Source: Gammaproteobacteria bacterium
GTDB taxonomy: Bacteria; Pseudomonadota; Gammaproteobacteria; UWMA-0217
Assembly: GCA_011330835.1 (NCBI GenBank)
Contig: DRPO01000262.1
Span: forward strand, 1 to 7,313
DNA: 7,313 bases
Reading direction: 5' to 3'
The position numbers were made by a program, and so were the translations under genes. Below are positions 1 to 6,862 of the stretch, one piece after another (position 1 is the first letter of the stretch; every line of letters begins with the position of its first letter). The notes below the pieces were generated by a model. It was not told the DNA's origin. It ran no database searches and was given only the letters and a program-made list of their open reading frames with translations.

Positions 1-258
1 GAGAAAGAATGGGGAAAGCTGAGCGAGTATTTGGCGGGCCAGGATTATCTGGAAATGAGACCAACCACCTGGCTGGCGGCGGCCAGGATCTATTACGACT
101 TGCGAAAAAAAGGGGTTACGGTGCGTAGTCCCATCGACTGCTGCATTGCCCAGGTTGCCCTGGAGCGAAGAGTGACGTTGATTCACGATGACGTGGATTT
201 CGAACGGATCGGCAGGCATTTTCCGCTTCAGCAGCAACGCTGGGTTGGCGGGGTATAG
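1..258 (+). CDS. PIN-domain (VapC-like) toxin, C-terminal part, 5' truncated by window edge
   Basis: The reading frame is open from base 1 to a TAG at 256-258, giving 85 residues; the true start lies upstream. The C-terminal half carries the PIN-fold pattern of VapC ribonucleases: a helix with an acidic residue in R-S-P-I-D-C-C-I-A-Q, then A-L-E-R-R-V-T-L-I-H-D-D-V-D-F-E-R-I, which matches the usual 'D..IA..AL......L.T.D.DF..I' ending. In this family these Asp residues help bind Mg2+ at the RNA-cleaving site; the N-terminal Asp and the central Glu would be in the missing part. VapC toxins are cytoplasmic RNases neutralised by a partner antitoxin, normally encoded just upstream, so the partner should lie before base 1. 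It is distinct from the second PIN toxin at 703-1095, which has a different C-terminal pattern. Family assignment is fairly sure; RNA target unknown. Confidence 0.85.
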   Translation, partial: EKEWGKLSEYLAGQDYLEMRPTTWLAAARIYYDLRKKGVTVRSPIDCCIAQVALERRVTLIHDDVDFERIGRHFPLQQQRWVGGV

Positions 259-307
259 GTACTAATCGTTGGGCCGGACCGGGTGCGCTACCCAAATTTG
301 GCGTCCC

Positions 308-325
308 GGGGAGCGCCTCCCTTTT
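308..325 (+). terminator. Candidate Rho-independent terminator after the first PIN toxin
   Basis: GGGAG (309-313) and CTCCC (317-321) form a perfect 5-bp stem around a CGC loop. A G-T pair (308/322) can extend it, and TTTT follows at 322-325. It sits 50 bases after the stop of the upstream toxin and about 90 bases before the next antitoxin, where a terminator between two transcription units would be expected. The stem and T-run are short, so it may be weak. Confidence 0.4.
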
Positions 326-400
326 CGCGCGGCTGCTTTTTCGATCAACATGGTCTAGTATTGTCGGAGTTGGTCAGGTTGTACTTCTCGCGTCCGGATA

Positions 401-404
401 GAGG
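401..404 (+). promoter_or_regulatory. Ribosome binding site of the antitoxin
   Basis: GAGG lies 8 bases before the ATG at 413. It supports that start over any alternative, because the protein then begins with the M-K-I-V-N-V-H-E-A-K typical of Phd/YefM antitoxins. Confidence 0.6.
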
Positions 405-412
405 CAGCGTCA

Positions 413-706
413 ATGAAAATAGTCAATGTGCATGAGGCGAAGGCGCATTTGTCCGAGTATCTCGCGGCGGTTGAGCGCGGCGAGGAGGTGGTGATCGCCC
501 GTCGCAACAAGCCGGTGGCGCGGCTGGTGGCGGTGGAGCCGGAGAAGCCCAAAAAGCGGCGGCCTTTCGGGTTGGCCAAGGGCAAGATCTGGATGTCGGA
601 GGATTTCAACGAGCCGTTGGATGATGAGCTTCTCGGCCTGTTTACGGGGGAGAAGATGCTGCCTGAAGATCCGCTCAATCCGGATTGGAATCCCGGGAAG
701 AAATGA
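413..706 (+). CDS. Phd/YefM-family antitoxin of a PIN-toxin module
   Basis: This 97-residue protein begins with the Phd/YefM N-terminal fold: M-K-I-V-N-V-H-E-A-K-A-H-L (1-13), E-R-G-E-E-V-V-I-A-R (21-30) and K-P-V-A-R-L-V (33-39). In this family that part dimerises and binds the operator DNA of its own operon. The C-terminal part contains P-F-G-L-A-K-G-K-I-W (51-60) and an acidic stretch E-D-F-N-E-P-L-D-D-E-L-L, the flexible region that in relatives wraps the toxin and blocks its active site. A basic, Pro-rich tail of about 20 residues follows, which looks longer than usual. Its stop overlaps the toxin start (ATGA, 703-706), so the two are almost surely co-translated, giving the standard antitoxin-first order. 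Autoregulation is expected from the family; no convincing operator palindrome is visible upstream. Confidence 0.92.
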   Translation: MKIVNVHEAKAHLSEYLAAVERGEEVVIARRNKPVARLVAVEPEKPKKRRPFGLAKGKIWMSEDFNEPLDDELLGLFTGEKMLPEDPLNPDWNPGKK

Positions 707-1095
707 GTTTGTTGCTGGATACGCGCACGTTTATCTACCTGATTTCGGAGTACCAGCGGGTGCCGCCCGGGGTGCTGGCGCGGATGGAGAGCAGCTCGCT
801 CGTGGTGAGTACGCTCTGTTTGTGGGAGATGTTGATCAAGGCGGGAAAGGGCCGATTGCGGGTCGATACCGAGGGTTCGACGCTTACTGATTTTTGGCTC
901 GGACAGTGCGAGGCGCTGGAGCTCAATATTCTTCCGATCGATACGGCGGACGTGAGACATCTGGAGCAGTTGCCGGATTTTCACAAGGATCCCTTCGACC
1001 GCCTGCTCATCTGTCAGGCCATCGAGCATGGGCTGGCCATTGTGACGCCGGATAGCCAGATCCGTGGTTATCCAGTCAAGACGCTCTGGGATTGA
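703..1095 (+). CDS. PIN-domain toxin (VapC-like, Sll0205-type) paired with the Phd antitoxin
   Basis: With the ATG at 703 the product is 130 residues. I prefer this to the in-frame ATG at 685 because the protein then starts M-S-L-L-L-D-T, which puts the first catalytic Asp (D6) where the PIN family has it, and because it gives an ATGA overlap with the antitoxin; GGGA at 695-698 may serve as ribosome site. Further hallmarks are W-E-M-L-I-K-A-G-K-G-R-L (E42), H-K-D-P-F-D-R-L-L-I-C-Q-A (D96, D99) and V-T-P-D-S-Q-I (D117), closing with Y-P-V-K-T-L-W. D6, E42, D99 and D117 probably form the acidic metal site of this presumed endoribonuclease. All expected acidic residues are present, so the toxin looks intact. 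The D-P-F-D-R-L-L pattern identifies the PIN subgroup that usually pairs with Phd-type antitoxins. RNA target unknown. Confidence 0.92.
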   Translation: MSLLLDTRTFIYLISEYQRVPPGVLARMESSSLVVSTLCLWEMLIKAGKGRLRVDTEGSTLTDFWLGQCEALELNILPIDTADVRHLEQLPDFHKDPFDRLLICQAIEHGLAIVTPDSQIRGYPVKTLWD

Positions 1096-1135
1096 TCGCT
1101 ATCGCGCATCCCCGGTGGTGGTACCATTGCGCTCC

Positions 1136-2467
1136 ATGATTGCCTTTCTTCAACGTCTCGCCTGGCCGGGGCTGTTTTTCCTTCTGACGGCTTGCGCCCA
1201 TGTTCCGGTGGCGGATTCGCTGGCGGATGCGCCGCCGCTGACGGGGTGGACGGAGGATTTCGATGCGCCCCGGCTGGGGGCGCTGGTGGAGGAGGCGTTG
1301 TCGAATCATCCATCGATCAAGGCGTCGCTGGCGCGGGTATCGGCGGCGCGGGCGCGGTTGCGCGTGAGCGGCGCGGCGTTGCTGCCGGGGGTGGATCTGG
1401 GGGCGTCCGCGGGGCGCAGTCGGACCAATAGCCGGGGGCGGGAGGTGACGATCAGCCGCTTCGCGTTGACGGGCGAGGTGAGCTGGGAGGCGGATTTGTG
1501 GGGGCGTTTGCGTCAGCGCGAGGCGGCGGCCCTGGGGGAGGCGCGGGCGGCCCGGGCGGATCTGGCGGCGGCGCGGCTGTTGTTGGCCGGTCAGGTGGCG
1601 AAGGCGTGGTTCGCGGCCGTGGAGGCGTCGTCGCAGGCGGCGCTGGCGGAGCGCGAGGTGGAGAATTTCGCGGCGACGCTGAAGATTATTCGGCGGCGCT
1701 ACGAGGCGGGAATCGGCGATGCGCTGGACGTGCGGCTGGCGAGCGGGAATCTGGATTCGGCGCGGGCGAACGCGGCCTTGCGTCGTCAGCGGGTGGATGC
1801 GACGCGCCGGGCGCTGGAGCAGTTGCTGGGGCGCTACCCGGAAGGCGCCTTGCATCCGGCGGGTGGGCTGCCCGGCTTGTCGGCGGCGGTTCCGGCGGAT
1901 CTGTCGGTCGAGCTGGTGCATCGGCGGCCCGACGTTCGGGCGTCGCTGGCGCGGTTGCGGGCGGCGCTGCATCGCAGCGAGGATGCGGCGAGGAACTATT
2001 TGCCGGCGATCCGTTTGACCGGAAACGGCGGGGTGGCCAGCGCGGCGTTGAAGGACCTGCTCGATGTGGATTCGCTGATCTGGTCGATTACGGCGAGTCT
2101 GACGCAGCCGCTTTTTCATGGCGACCGGTTGCGCGCCGAGCGAACGTTGGCCCAGGCGGGCGTCAGCGAGGCGCTCTACAATTACGCGGATCGGCTGATG
2201 CGCGCTTTTCAGGAGGTGGAAACCGCCCTGGCGGCGGAGCCGATGTTGCGTGAGCGCGTGGCGCATTTCGAACAGGCCGCCGCCGATCTCGAAGCGGCCG
2301 AGCGGTTGGCGTTGTCGCGTTACCAGGCGGGCCTGGCGACGATCACCAGCCTGCTGGATACCCGGCGGCGCGCGTTCAATTTTCGCGCCAATCTGCTGGC
2401 GAGCAAGCTGAATCTACTGAACAACCGGGTGGATCTTTATTTGGCGTTGGGCGGAGGCTACCGATGA
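1136..2467 (+). CDS. RND efflux outer-membrane lipoprotein (TolC/NodT family)
   Basis: This is the outer-membrane channel of the tripartite pump. From the ATG at 1136 the protein is 443 residues and begins with a lipoprotein signal: a hydrophobic run, then lipobox L-T-A-C with C20 as the predicted acylated residue. The frame stays open upstream to 1064 inside the toxin gene, but that start would bury the signal peptide; TTG 1127 or GTG 1118 remain possible, since the site at 1136 has only a poor, distant GGTGGTGGT. Two outer-membrane efflux repeats span about 45-235 and 258-440. Each carries the typical R-Y-x-A-G motif (R-R-Y-E-A-G-I-G-D-A-L-D-V, about 187-199; S-R-Y-Q-A-G-L-A-T-I-T-S-L-L-D, 394-408). 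H-R-R-P-D-V (262-267) and L-T-Q-P-L-F (322-327) are also NodT hallmarks. Length is near the family norm. The stop overlaps the adaptor start (2464-2467). Codons here end in G more often than in the next two genes. Confidence 0.93.
   Translation: MIAFLQRLAWPGLFFLLTACAHVPVADSLADAPPLTGWTEDFDAPRLGALVEEALSNHPSIKASLARVSAARARLRVSGAALLPGVDLGASAGRSRTNSRGREVTISRFALTGEVSWEADLWGRLRQREAAALGEARAARADLAAARLLLAGQVAKAWFAAVEASSQAALAEREVENFAATLKIIRRRYEAGIGDALDVRLASGNLDSARANAALRRQRVDATRRALEQLLGRYPEGALHPAGGLPGLSAAVPADLSVELVHRRPDVRASLARLRAALHRSEDAARNYLPAIRLTGNGGVASAALKDLLDVDSLIWSITASLTQPLFHGDRLRAERTLAQAGVSEALYNYADRLMRAFQEVETALAAEPMLRERVAHFEQAAADLEAAERLALSRYQAGLATITSLLDTRRRAFNFRANLLASKLNLLNNRVDLYLALGGGYR
2453..2457 (+). 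promoter_or_regulatory. Ribosome binding site of the adaptor gene
   Basis: GGAGG lies inside the last codons of the channel gene, 6 bases before the ATG at 2464. It supports that start and allows independent initiation besides coupling through the ATGA overlap. Confidence 0.7.
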
Positions 2468-3621
2468 AGTTGCTGAAAATTCTTGGCCCGGTTCTGGTGC
2501 TGGCGTTGGGCGTTGGCTTCATGGCCTGGATGCTCTCCACCGCGCCGGAAGCGAAAAAGCGGGAAAAGAAGGCGTCGCCGCTGGTGGTGGAAGTCGTGGC
2601 TGTCCATGCGCGCGATTATCCCGTCACGATTCGCAGCTTCGGCGAGGTCAAGGCGCGCACCGAGACGACGATTACCGCCGAGGTGGCGGGCAAGATCGTC
2701 GAAACCGGGCCGCATTTCAACGAAGGCGATTATGTTCGCAAGGGCGAATTGCTGGCGCGCATCGACGATCGCGATTATCGCAGCGCGGTGACGATTGCCC
2801 GTGCGGATCTGGCGGCGCAACAGGTCAAGCTGGAGCAGGAACAGGCGCAGTCCCGTCAGGCGTTGATCGATTGGCGGGAACTGGGGCGCGGCGGAAAACC
2901 CAGCGACCTGGTATTGCGCAAACCGCAACTGGCCAGCGCCCGGGCGGCGGTGGACAGCGCGCGCGCGCGGTTGATGCAGGCCAAGACCAATCTTGAGCGC
3001 GCCAGCATTCGCGCGCCCTATGATGGCTGCATTCTCGAAAAGCTCGCCGATGTTGGACAATTCGTCTCCCGGGGGACGCGAATCGCCAGGGTGTTCGCCA
3101 CCGATTATGTCGAAATCAGTCTGCCGCTGACCGACCGACAGTTGGCGCTCGTCGATCTGCCGGAGCAGTATCGCGACGCCGCGCCGCGTCCGGGGCCGCC
3201 GGTGGTCTTGCGCGCGAACGGCTCCCGGTGGCGGGGACGGATCACGCGCACCGCGGCGGCGGTGGATCCGAAAACTCGTCAGCAGCATGTCATTGCCCGG
3301 GTGGATGATCCCTATGGCCGCGCCGATGGGGCCCGCGCGCCGCTGAAGATCGGCCTCTACGTGGAGGCGGAAATCGAGGGCCGGACGCTGCGGGACGCGA
3401 TTGTCATCCCGCGCGCCGCGTTGCGGGAGAACGATACCGTGTTTCTCGCCGTTGATGGTCATCTGAAGCGGCGGACAGTCAAGGTAACGTGGACCGACAA
3501 GGATGAGGCGGTGATCGGCGAAGGACTCAAGTCGGGCGACCAGCTGATCGTCAGCCCCATGCCCTATGCCGCCGATGGCGCGGAAATTACCGTCGGCAAG
3601 CCGGCGAAAGACCCGACATGA
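2464..3621 (+). CDS. RND efflux periplasmic adaptor (HlyD/MFP family)
   Basis: This 385-residue protein bridges pump and outer-membrane channel in the periplasm. Residues 5-23 are a hydrophobic segment with no Cys lipobox, so it is either cleaved or stays as a membrane anchor, unlike the lipoprotein AcrA. The domains follow the usual adaptor order. The first lipoyl half, about 68-102, contains A-E-V-A-G-K-I-V-E-T-G and F-N-E-G-D-Y-V-R-K-G-E-L-L-A-R-I-D. An alpha-hairpin rich in Ala, Gln and Arg follows (103-180). The second lipoyl half has S-I-R-A-P-Y-D-G-C-I (181-190) and G-Q-F-V-S-R-G. A beta-barrel (about 213-305) contains A-V-D-P-K-T-R and L-K-I-G-L-Y-V, and the membrane-proximal domain (306-377) contains V-I-P-R-A-A-L. 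The hairpin is of moderate length, as in adaptors that meet a TolC-type channel end to end. ATGA overlaps with both neighbours indicate one operon. Substrate not deducible. Confidence 0.94.
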   Translation: MKLLKILGPVLVLALGVGFMAWMLSTAPEAKKREKKASPLVVEVVAVHARDYPVTIRSFGEVKARTETTITAEVAGKIVETGPHFNEGDYVRKGELLARIDDRDYRSAVTIARADLAAQQVKLEQEQAQSRQALIDWRELGRGGKPSDLVLRKPQLASARAAVDSARARLMQAKTNLERASIRAPYDGCILEKLADVGQFVSRGTRIARVFATDYVEISLPLTDRQLALVDLPEQYRDAAPRPGPPVVLRANGSRWRGRITRTAAAVDPKTRQQHVIARVDDPYGRADGARAPLKIGLYVEAEIEGRTLRDAIVIPRAALRENDTVFLAVDGHLKRRTVKVTWTDKDEAVIGEGLKSGDQLIVSPMPYAADGAEITVGKPAKDPT

Positions 3622-6600
3622 AAGGCTTGATCGCCTGGTTCGCCAGAAACGACGTCGCGGCGAATCTGCTGATGATGCTGATCGCGGCGATGGGCCTTGC
3701 CGCCGCGCTGGAGCGCACGCCGCTGGAGATCTTTCCCTCCATCGAGCCGGATGTGGTGAACGTCGATGTGGTCTATCGCGGCGCGTCGCCGGAAGAAACC
3801 GAAAAAGCGGTGGTGCTGCGGATCGAGGAAGCCGTCGCCGATTTGCAGGGTATCGATAAAATCTACAGTGATGCGCTGGAAGGCCGGGCGCGCATCCGGA
3901 TCGAACTGATGGATGGCTATGATCCGGGGGACATCAAGGACGACATCAAGACCCGCATCGACGCGATCAGCACCTTTCCCGACGCGGTCGAGCGACCTCT
4001 GGTGAGTCTGCATAAACGTAGTCGCGAAGTGATCAGCGTGGTGCTGTCCGGCGACCTGAGCGAACGCGAGCTGCGCCGTTACGCCGATGATGTGCGCGAT
4101 GAAATACTGGCCTTGCCGGAGGTCTCGCGGGTGGAATTATCCGGCGTCCGGCGGTTGGAAATCGCGGTCGAGATCTCGCGCGAAACGCTGCGGCGCTACG
4201 GCTTGACGCTGGCGGATATCGCCGCCGCGATTCGCCGCGCCTCGCGCGACGTGCCTTCCGGCTCGATCAAGACCGGCGGCGGCGAGGTGCTGCTGCGCAC
4301 GCTGGGCCAGGCCTATGACGCCGAAGCATTCCGCAAGATCGCGGTGCTCGCGCGCGCCGACGGGTCGCGGGTGTTGCTGGGCGATATCGCGACCATCAGC
4401 GACAGTTTCGAGGAAGAGCCGCTGTACGCGCTGTTCGACGGCAAGCCATCGGCCGAGCTGGACGTATTCCGGGTAGGCCGCCAGAACGCCATCGAGGTGG
4501 CCGGCGCGGTCAAGCGCTATATCGCGAAAAAGCGCGCGGAGCTGCCTTCCGGTCTGTCGATCAACTATTGGCGGGACAGGTCGAAATATATCCAGCTCAG
4601 GCTCAATACGCTGATCAAGAGCGCCTGGCAGGGCGGCATTTTGATATTCGTTCTTCTGGCGTTGTTTTTGCGCTTGTCGATCGCCGCCTGGGTCTGCGTG
4701 GGCATTCCCATCAGTTTTCTCGGCGCGCTCGCGTTGATGCCGGAAATGGGGCTGACCTTCAATCTGATCAGCCTGTTCGCGTTCATTCTGGTGCTGGGGA
4801 TCGTTGTCGATGACGCCATCGTTACTGGCGAAAACATCTACGCGAAAATGAAGACCCTGCCGGATTCCGAACAGGCGGCCATCGTCGGGACGCAGGAGGT
4901 CTCCGTGCCGGTGACGTTCGGCGTGCTGACCACCATGGCGGCGTTTGTTCCGCTGCTGATGATCGAGGGACGACGCGGCGATCTGTTCGCGCAGATCCCG
5001 ATGGTGGTGATTCCGGTGCTGCTGTTCTCGCTGGTGGAATCCAAGTTGATTCTGCCGGCGCATCTCAAGCATATTCATCCCGACCATCGTCGCAAGCCGG
5101 GACCCATTCGCCGCGTGCAGAAGCGCATTGCCGATGGTCTGGAAAAGGGCATCCAGCGCTATTACCGCCCGGCGCTGGCATGGATGCTTGACCACCGGTA
5201 TCTTGGCGTGGCGCTGTTCTTGTCCTTTTCGCTGGTGGTCTTGAGTTTTATTGTCAGCGGTCGCTATGGCTACACCTTCTTCCCCCGGATCCAGAGCGAA
5301 ACGGCGCGGCTGACCTTGCAGATGCCCGAGGGGACGCCGGTCGAGATCACCGAAAAACATCTCGAGCGCATCACCGAGGTCGCCCAGGCGCTGAAAGAAG
5401 AATATCGCGACAAAAAAACCGGCGAGAGCATTATCCACCATATTCTCACCAAGGTGGGGCAGGCGGGCGGCTCCCTGCGCGCCTCGGGCGGCGTCGGGGC
5501 GTCGAATATCGGTCAGGTCATCTTCGAGATCACGCCGCCCGAAGTGCGCGAATCGAAAATACAGAGCACCGATATCGTGCGCGAGTGGCGCAAGCGCGTC
5601 GGCGACATTCCGGGGGCGCGGGAGGTGACCTTCCGGGCCGAGATCGCGCATGCCGGCGAACCGGTGGATGTGCGGATCGAGGGACGGGATTTCGACCAGC
5701 TGCGCGAAGTCGCGAAACAGATCAAGGCGCACCTGGCGGAATTCGACGGCGTTTACGATATCAAGGATACCTTTGAGGACGGCAAGCGCGAAATCAAGCT
5801 GCGTCTCAAGCCCGCCGCCGAGTTGCTGGGGCTGGACATCACTCAGCTTGGCGAGCAGGTGCGCAACGCGTTTTTCGGGGCGGAGGCGCAGAGGGTTCAG
5901 CGCAACCGGGATGATGTGCGGGTCATGGTGCGGCTGCCCGCCTCGGAAAGACGCTCGGTGAAAGATCTGGAGGAACTGATGATTCGCACGCCCCAGGGCG
6001 GAGAGGCGCCGTTTCCCGAAGTGGCGGAGGCCAAATCCGGGCGAGGATTTTCGGTGATCCCCCGCGTTGATCGCAAACGCACCATCGACATCACCGCCGA
6101 CATCAACAAGCGATCCGTCAATATCAATCAGGTCACCGCGGATTTGCAGAGCTACTTGCCCAAACTGCTGAAAAAATATCCAGGCGTCAGTTATCGGCTG
6201 GAAGGGGAGCAACGCGAACAGCGAGAGACCAACCAGAGCCTGAAATTCGGCTTCATGCTGGTGGGATTTCTGATTTATTCGTTACTCGCGATTCCGTTTC
6301 GCTCCTATATTCAGCCGCTGATTGTCATGGGGGTAATTCCATTCAGCATTATCGGCGCGATACTGGGGCACATGATCATGGGCATGAATCTCAGCATCAT
6401 GAGCCTGATGGGCATGCTCGCCCTGGCGGGCGTGGTCGTCAACGACAGCCTGGTGCTGGTCGATTTCATCAACCGTCGCCGGCGCGAAGGCATGGCCCTG
6501 GACGAAGCCATCCGCGTCGCCGGGCTGGCGCGTTTCCGGCCCATTCTGCTGACCTCGCTGACCACGTTTTTCGGCCTCACGCCGCTGATCTTCGACAAAT

Positions 6601-6755
6601 CCACGCAAGCGCAGTTTTTGATTCCGATGGCGATTTCGCTGGGCTTCGGCGTGCTGTTCGCCACGCTGATTACGCTGCTGCTGGTGCCGGTGAGTTACCT
6701 GATTCTGGAAGATGTCAAGCGGCTCGGACGGCGGCTTTGGGAGGGGGCGGCATGA
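3618..6755 (+). CDS. RND efflux inner-membrane permease (AcrB/AcrD/AcrF family)
   Basis: This 1045-residue proton-driven exporter has the usual AcrB-family length. TM1 lies in the first 30 residues, followed by P-L-E-I-F-P-S-I-E-P and Y-R-G-A-S-P-E-E-T-E, typical of the first porter loop. The TM2-TM6 block is about 335-480, a second half starts with TM7 near 528-547, and TM8-TM12 span about 877-1030. TM4 has G-I-V-V-D-D-A-I-V (D398, D399), the proton-binding Asp pair. TM10 reads V-N-D-S-L-V-L-V-D-F (941-950), so Asn942 stands where AcrB has Lys940. TM11 keeps R972 and T979, matching AcrB R971 and T978. The arm before D-G-S-R-V (248-252) is shorter than in AcrB. The start overlaps the adaptor stop (ATGA) with only a weak GAAAG upstream, so translation is probably coupled. 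It has both periplasmic porter halves, so it is not a half-size RND protein. Drug, metal or metabolite specificity is not readable. Confidence 0.95.
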   Translation: MKGLIAWFARNDVAANLLMMLIAAMGLAAALERTPLEIFPSIEPDVVNVDVVYRGASPEETEKAVVLRIEEAVADLQGIDKIYSDALEGRARIRIELMDGYDPGDIKDDIKTRIDAISTFPDAVERPLVSLHKRSREVISVVLSGDLSERELRRYADDVRDEILALPEVSRVELSGVRRLEIAVEISRETLRRYGLTLADIAAAIRRASRDVPSGSIKTGGGEVLLRTLGQAYDAEAFRKIAVLARADGSRVLLGDIATISDSFEEEPLYALFDGKPSAELDVFRVGRQNAIEVAGAVKRYIAKKRAELPSGLSINYWRDRSKYIQLRLNTLIKSAWQGGILIFVLLALFLRLSIAAWVCVGIPISFLGALALMPEMGLTFNLISLFAFILVLGIVVDDAIVTGENIYAKMKTLPDSEQAAIVGTQEVSVPVTFGVLTTMAAFVPLLMIEGRRGDLFAQIPMVVIPVLLFSLVESKLILPAHLKHIHPDHRRKPGPIRRVQKRIADGLEKGIQRYYRPALAWMLDHRYLGVALFLSFSLVVLSFIVSGRYGYTFFPRIQSETARLTLQMPEGTPVEITEKHLERITEVAQALKEEYRDKKTGESIIHHILTKVGQAGGSLRASGGVGASNIGQVIFEITPPEVRESKIQSTDIVREWRKRVGDIPGAREVTFRAEIAHAGEPVDVRIEGRDFDQLREVAKQIKAHLAEFDGVYDIKDTFEDGKREIKLRLKPAAELLGLDITQLGEQVRNAFFGAEAQRVQRNRDDVRVMVRLPASERRSVKDLEELMIRTPQGGEAPFPEVAEAKSGRGFSVIPRVDRKRTIDITADINKRSVNINQVTADLQSYLPKLLKKYPGVSYRLEGEQREQRETNQSLKFGFMLVGFLIYSLLAIPFRSYIQPLIVMGVIPFSIIGAILGHMIMGMNLSIMSLMGMLALAGVVVNDSLVLVDFINRRRREGMALDEAIRVAGLARFRPILLTSLTTFFGLTPLIFDKSTQAQFLIPMAISLGFGVLFATLITLLLVPVSYLILEDVKRLGRRLWEGAA
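6739..6744 (+). promoter_or_regulatory. Strong ribosome binding site just before the permease stop
   Basis: GGGAGG lies 7 bases before the ATG at 6752, which overlaps the permease stop as ATGA. It is the main reason to take the short frame at 6752 seriously, although G-rich coding sequence could give it by chance. Confidence 0.4.
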
Positions 6756-6862
6756 GCGTCACAACGTGGGTTGCCCCCCAAGTCACCCCCCAAGTTGAGG
6801 CGCGGCGGCCCGACCGGCGAACCGAAATGGGAAAGCGGTTGGTCAGGGAGAGCTTTGAATGA
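6752..6862 (+). CDS. Possible 36-residue small protein or leader peptide between permease and pgl
   Basis: The ATG overlaps the permease stop (ATGA) and has a strong Shine-Dalgarno. The TGA at 6860-6862 overlaps the ATG of the next gene, again as ATGA, so the frame fits exactly between two genes with coupled junctions at both ends. The product is hydrophilic and rich in Arg, Val and Glu. It has no membrane segment or signal peptide and matches no family I recognise. A 12-base duplication (CCCCCCAAGT at 6774-6783 and 6786-6795) encodes P-Q-V-T-P-Q-V. It could be a real small protein, a leader that carries ribosomes to pgl, the remnant of a gene once fused to the operon, or chance. The composition is not especially protein-like, so I keep confidence low. 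Confidence 0.3.
   Translation: MSVTTWVAPQVTPQVEARRPDRRTEMGKRLVRESFE
6845..6850 (+). promoter_or_regulatory. Ribosome binding site of the 6-phosphogluconolactonase gene
   Basis: AGGGAG lies 8 bases before the ATG at 6859. No other well-placed start codon lies between here and the conserved part of the protein, so this site decides the pgl start and implies that the repeat-containing N-terminus is translated. Confidence 0.55.

Noticed and set aside
356..361. TAGTAT as a -10 box for the antitoxin operon
   Set aside because: It has four of six consensus bases and sits about 50 bases before the start, but I find no acceptable -35 box at 16-18 bases upstream. It is not enough to annotate a promoter.
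379..386. TTGTACTT as a YefM-type operator (TGTACA core)
   Set aside because: Only the TGTAC part matches, with no flanking palindrome; it is probably chance.
1064..1135. Upstream start of the channel gene at 1064, inside the PIN toxin
   Set aside because: It would place 24 charged residues before a clear lipoprotein signal peptide and overlap the toxin by 32 bases; the ATG at 1136 gives a normal signal with the lipobox Cys at residue 20.
1498..2253. Plus-strand Gly/Ala-rich frame of 251 codons inside the channel gene
   Set aside because: It is an out-of-frame reading of GCG-rich codons; the repeats in it follow from the codon bias and not from a real glycine-rich protein.
1076..2266. Long minus-strand open frame (396 codons) opposite the channel gene
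   Set aside because: The product is Arg/Gln/Pro-rich and low in complexity, as expected from the antisense of a GC-rich Ala-rich gene. The + strand frame has clear family motifs throughout.
2458..3462. Minus-strand open frame of 334 codons opposite the adaptor
   Set aside because: It is Arg/His-rich with no domain pattern and mirrors a well-supported HlyD-family gene.
4137..6212. Minus-strand open frame of 691 codons opposite the permease
   Set aside because: It is a shadow of the permease: rich in His, Arg, Gln and Asp, with no recognisable domain, in a region where the + strand encodes conserved RND motifs.
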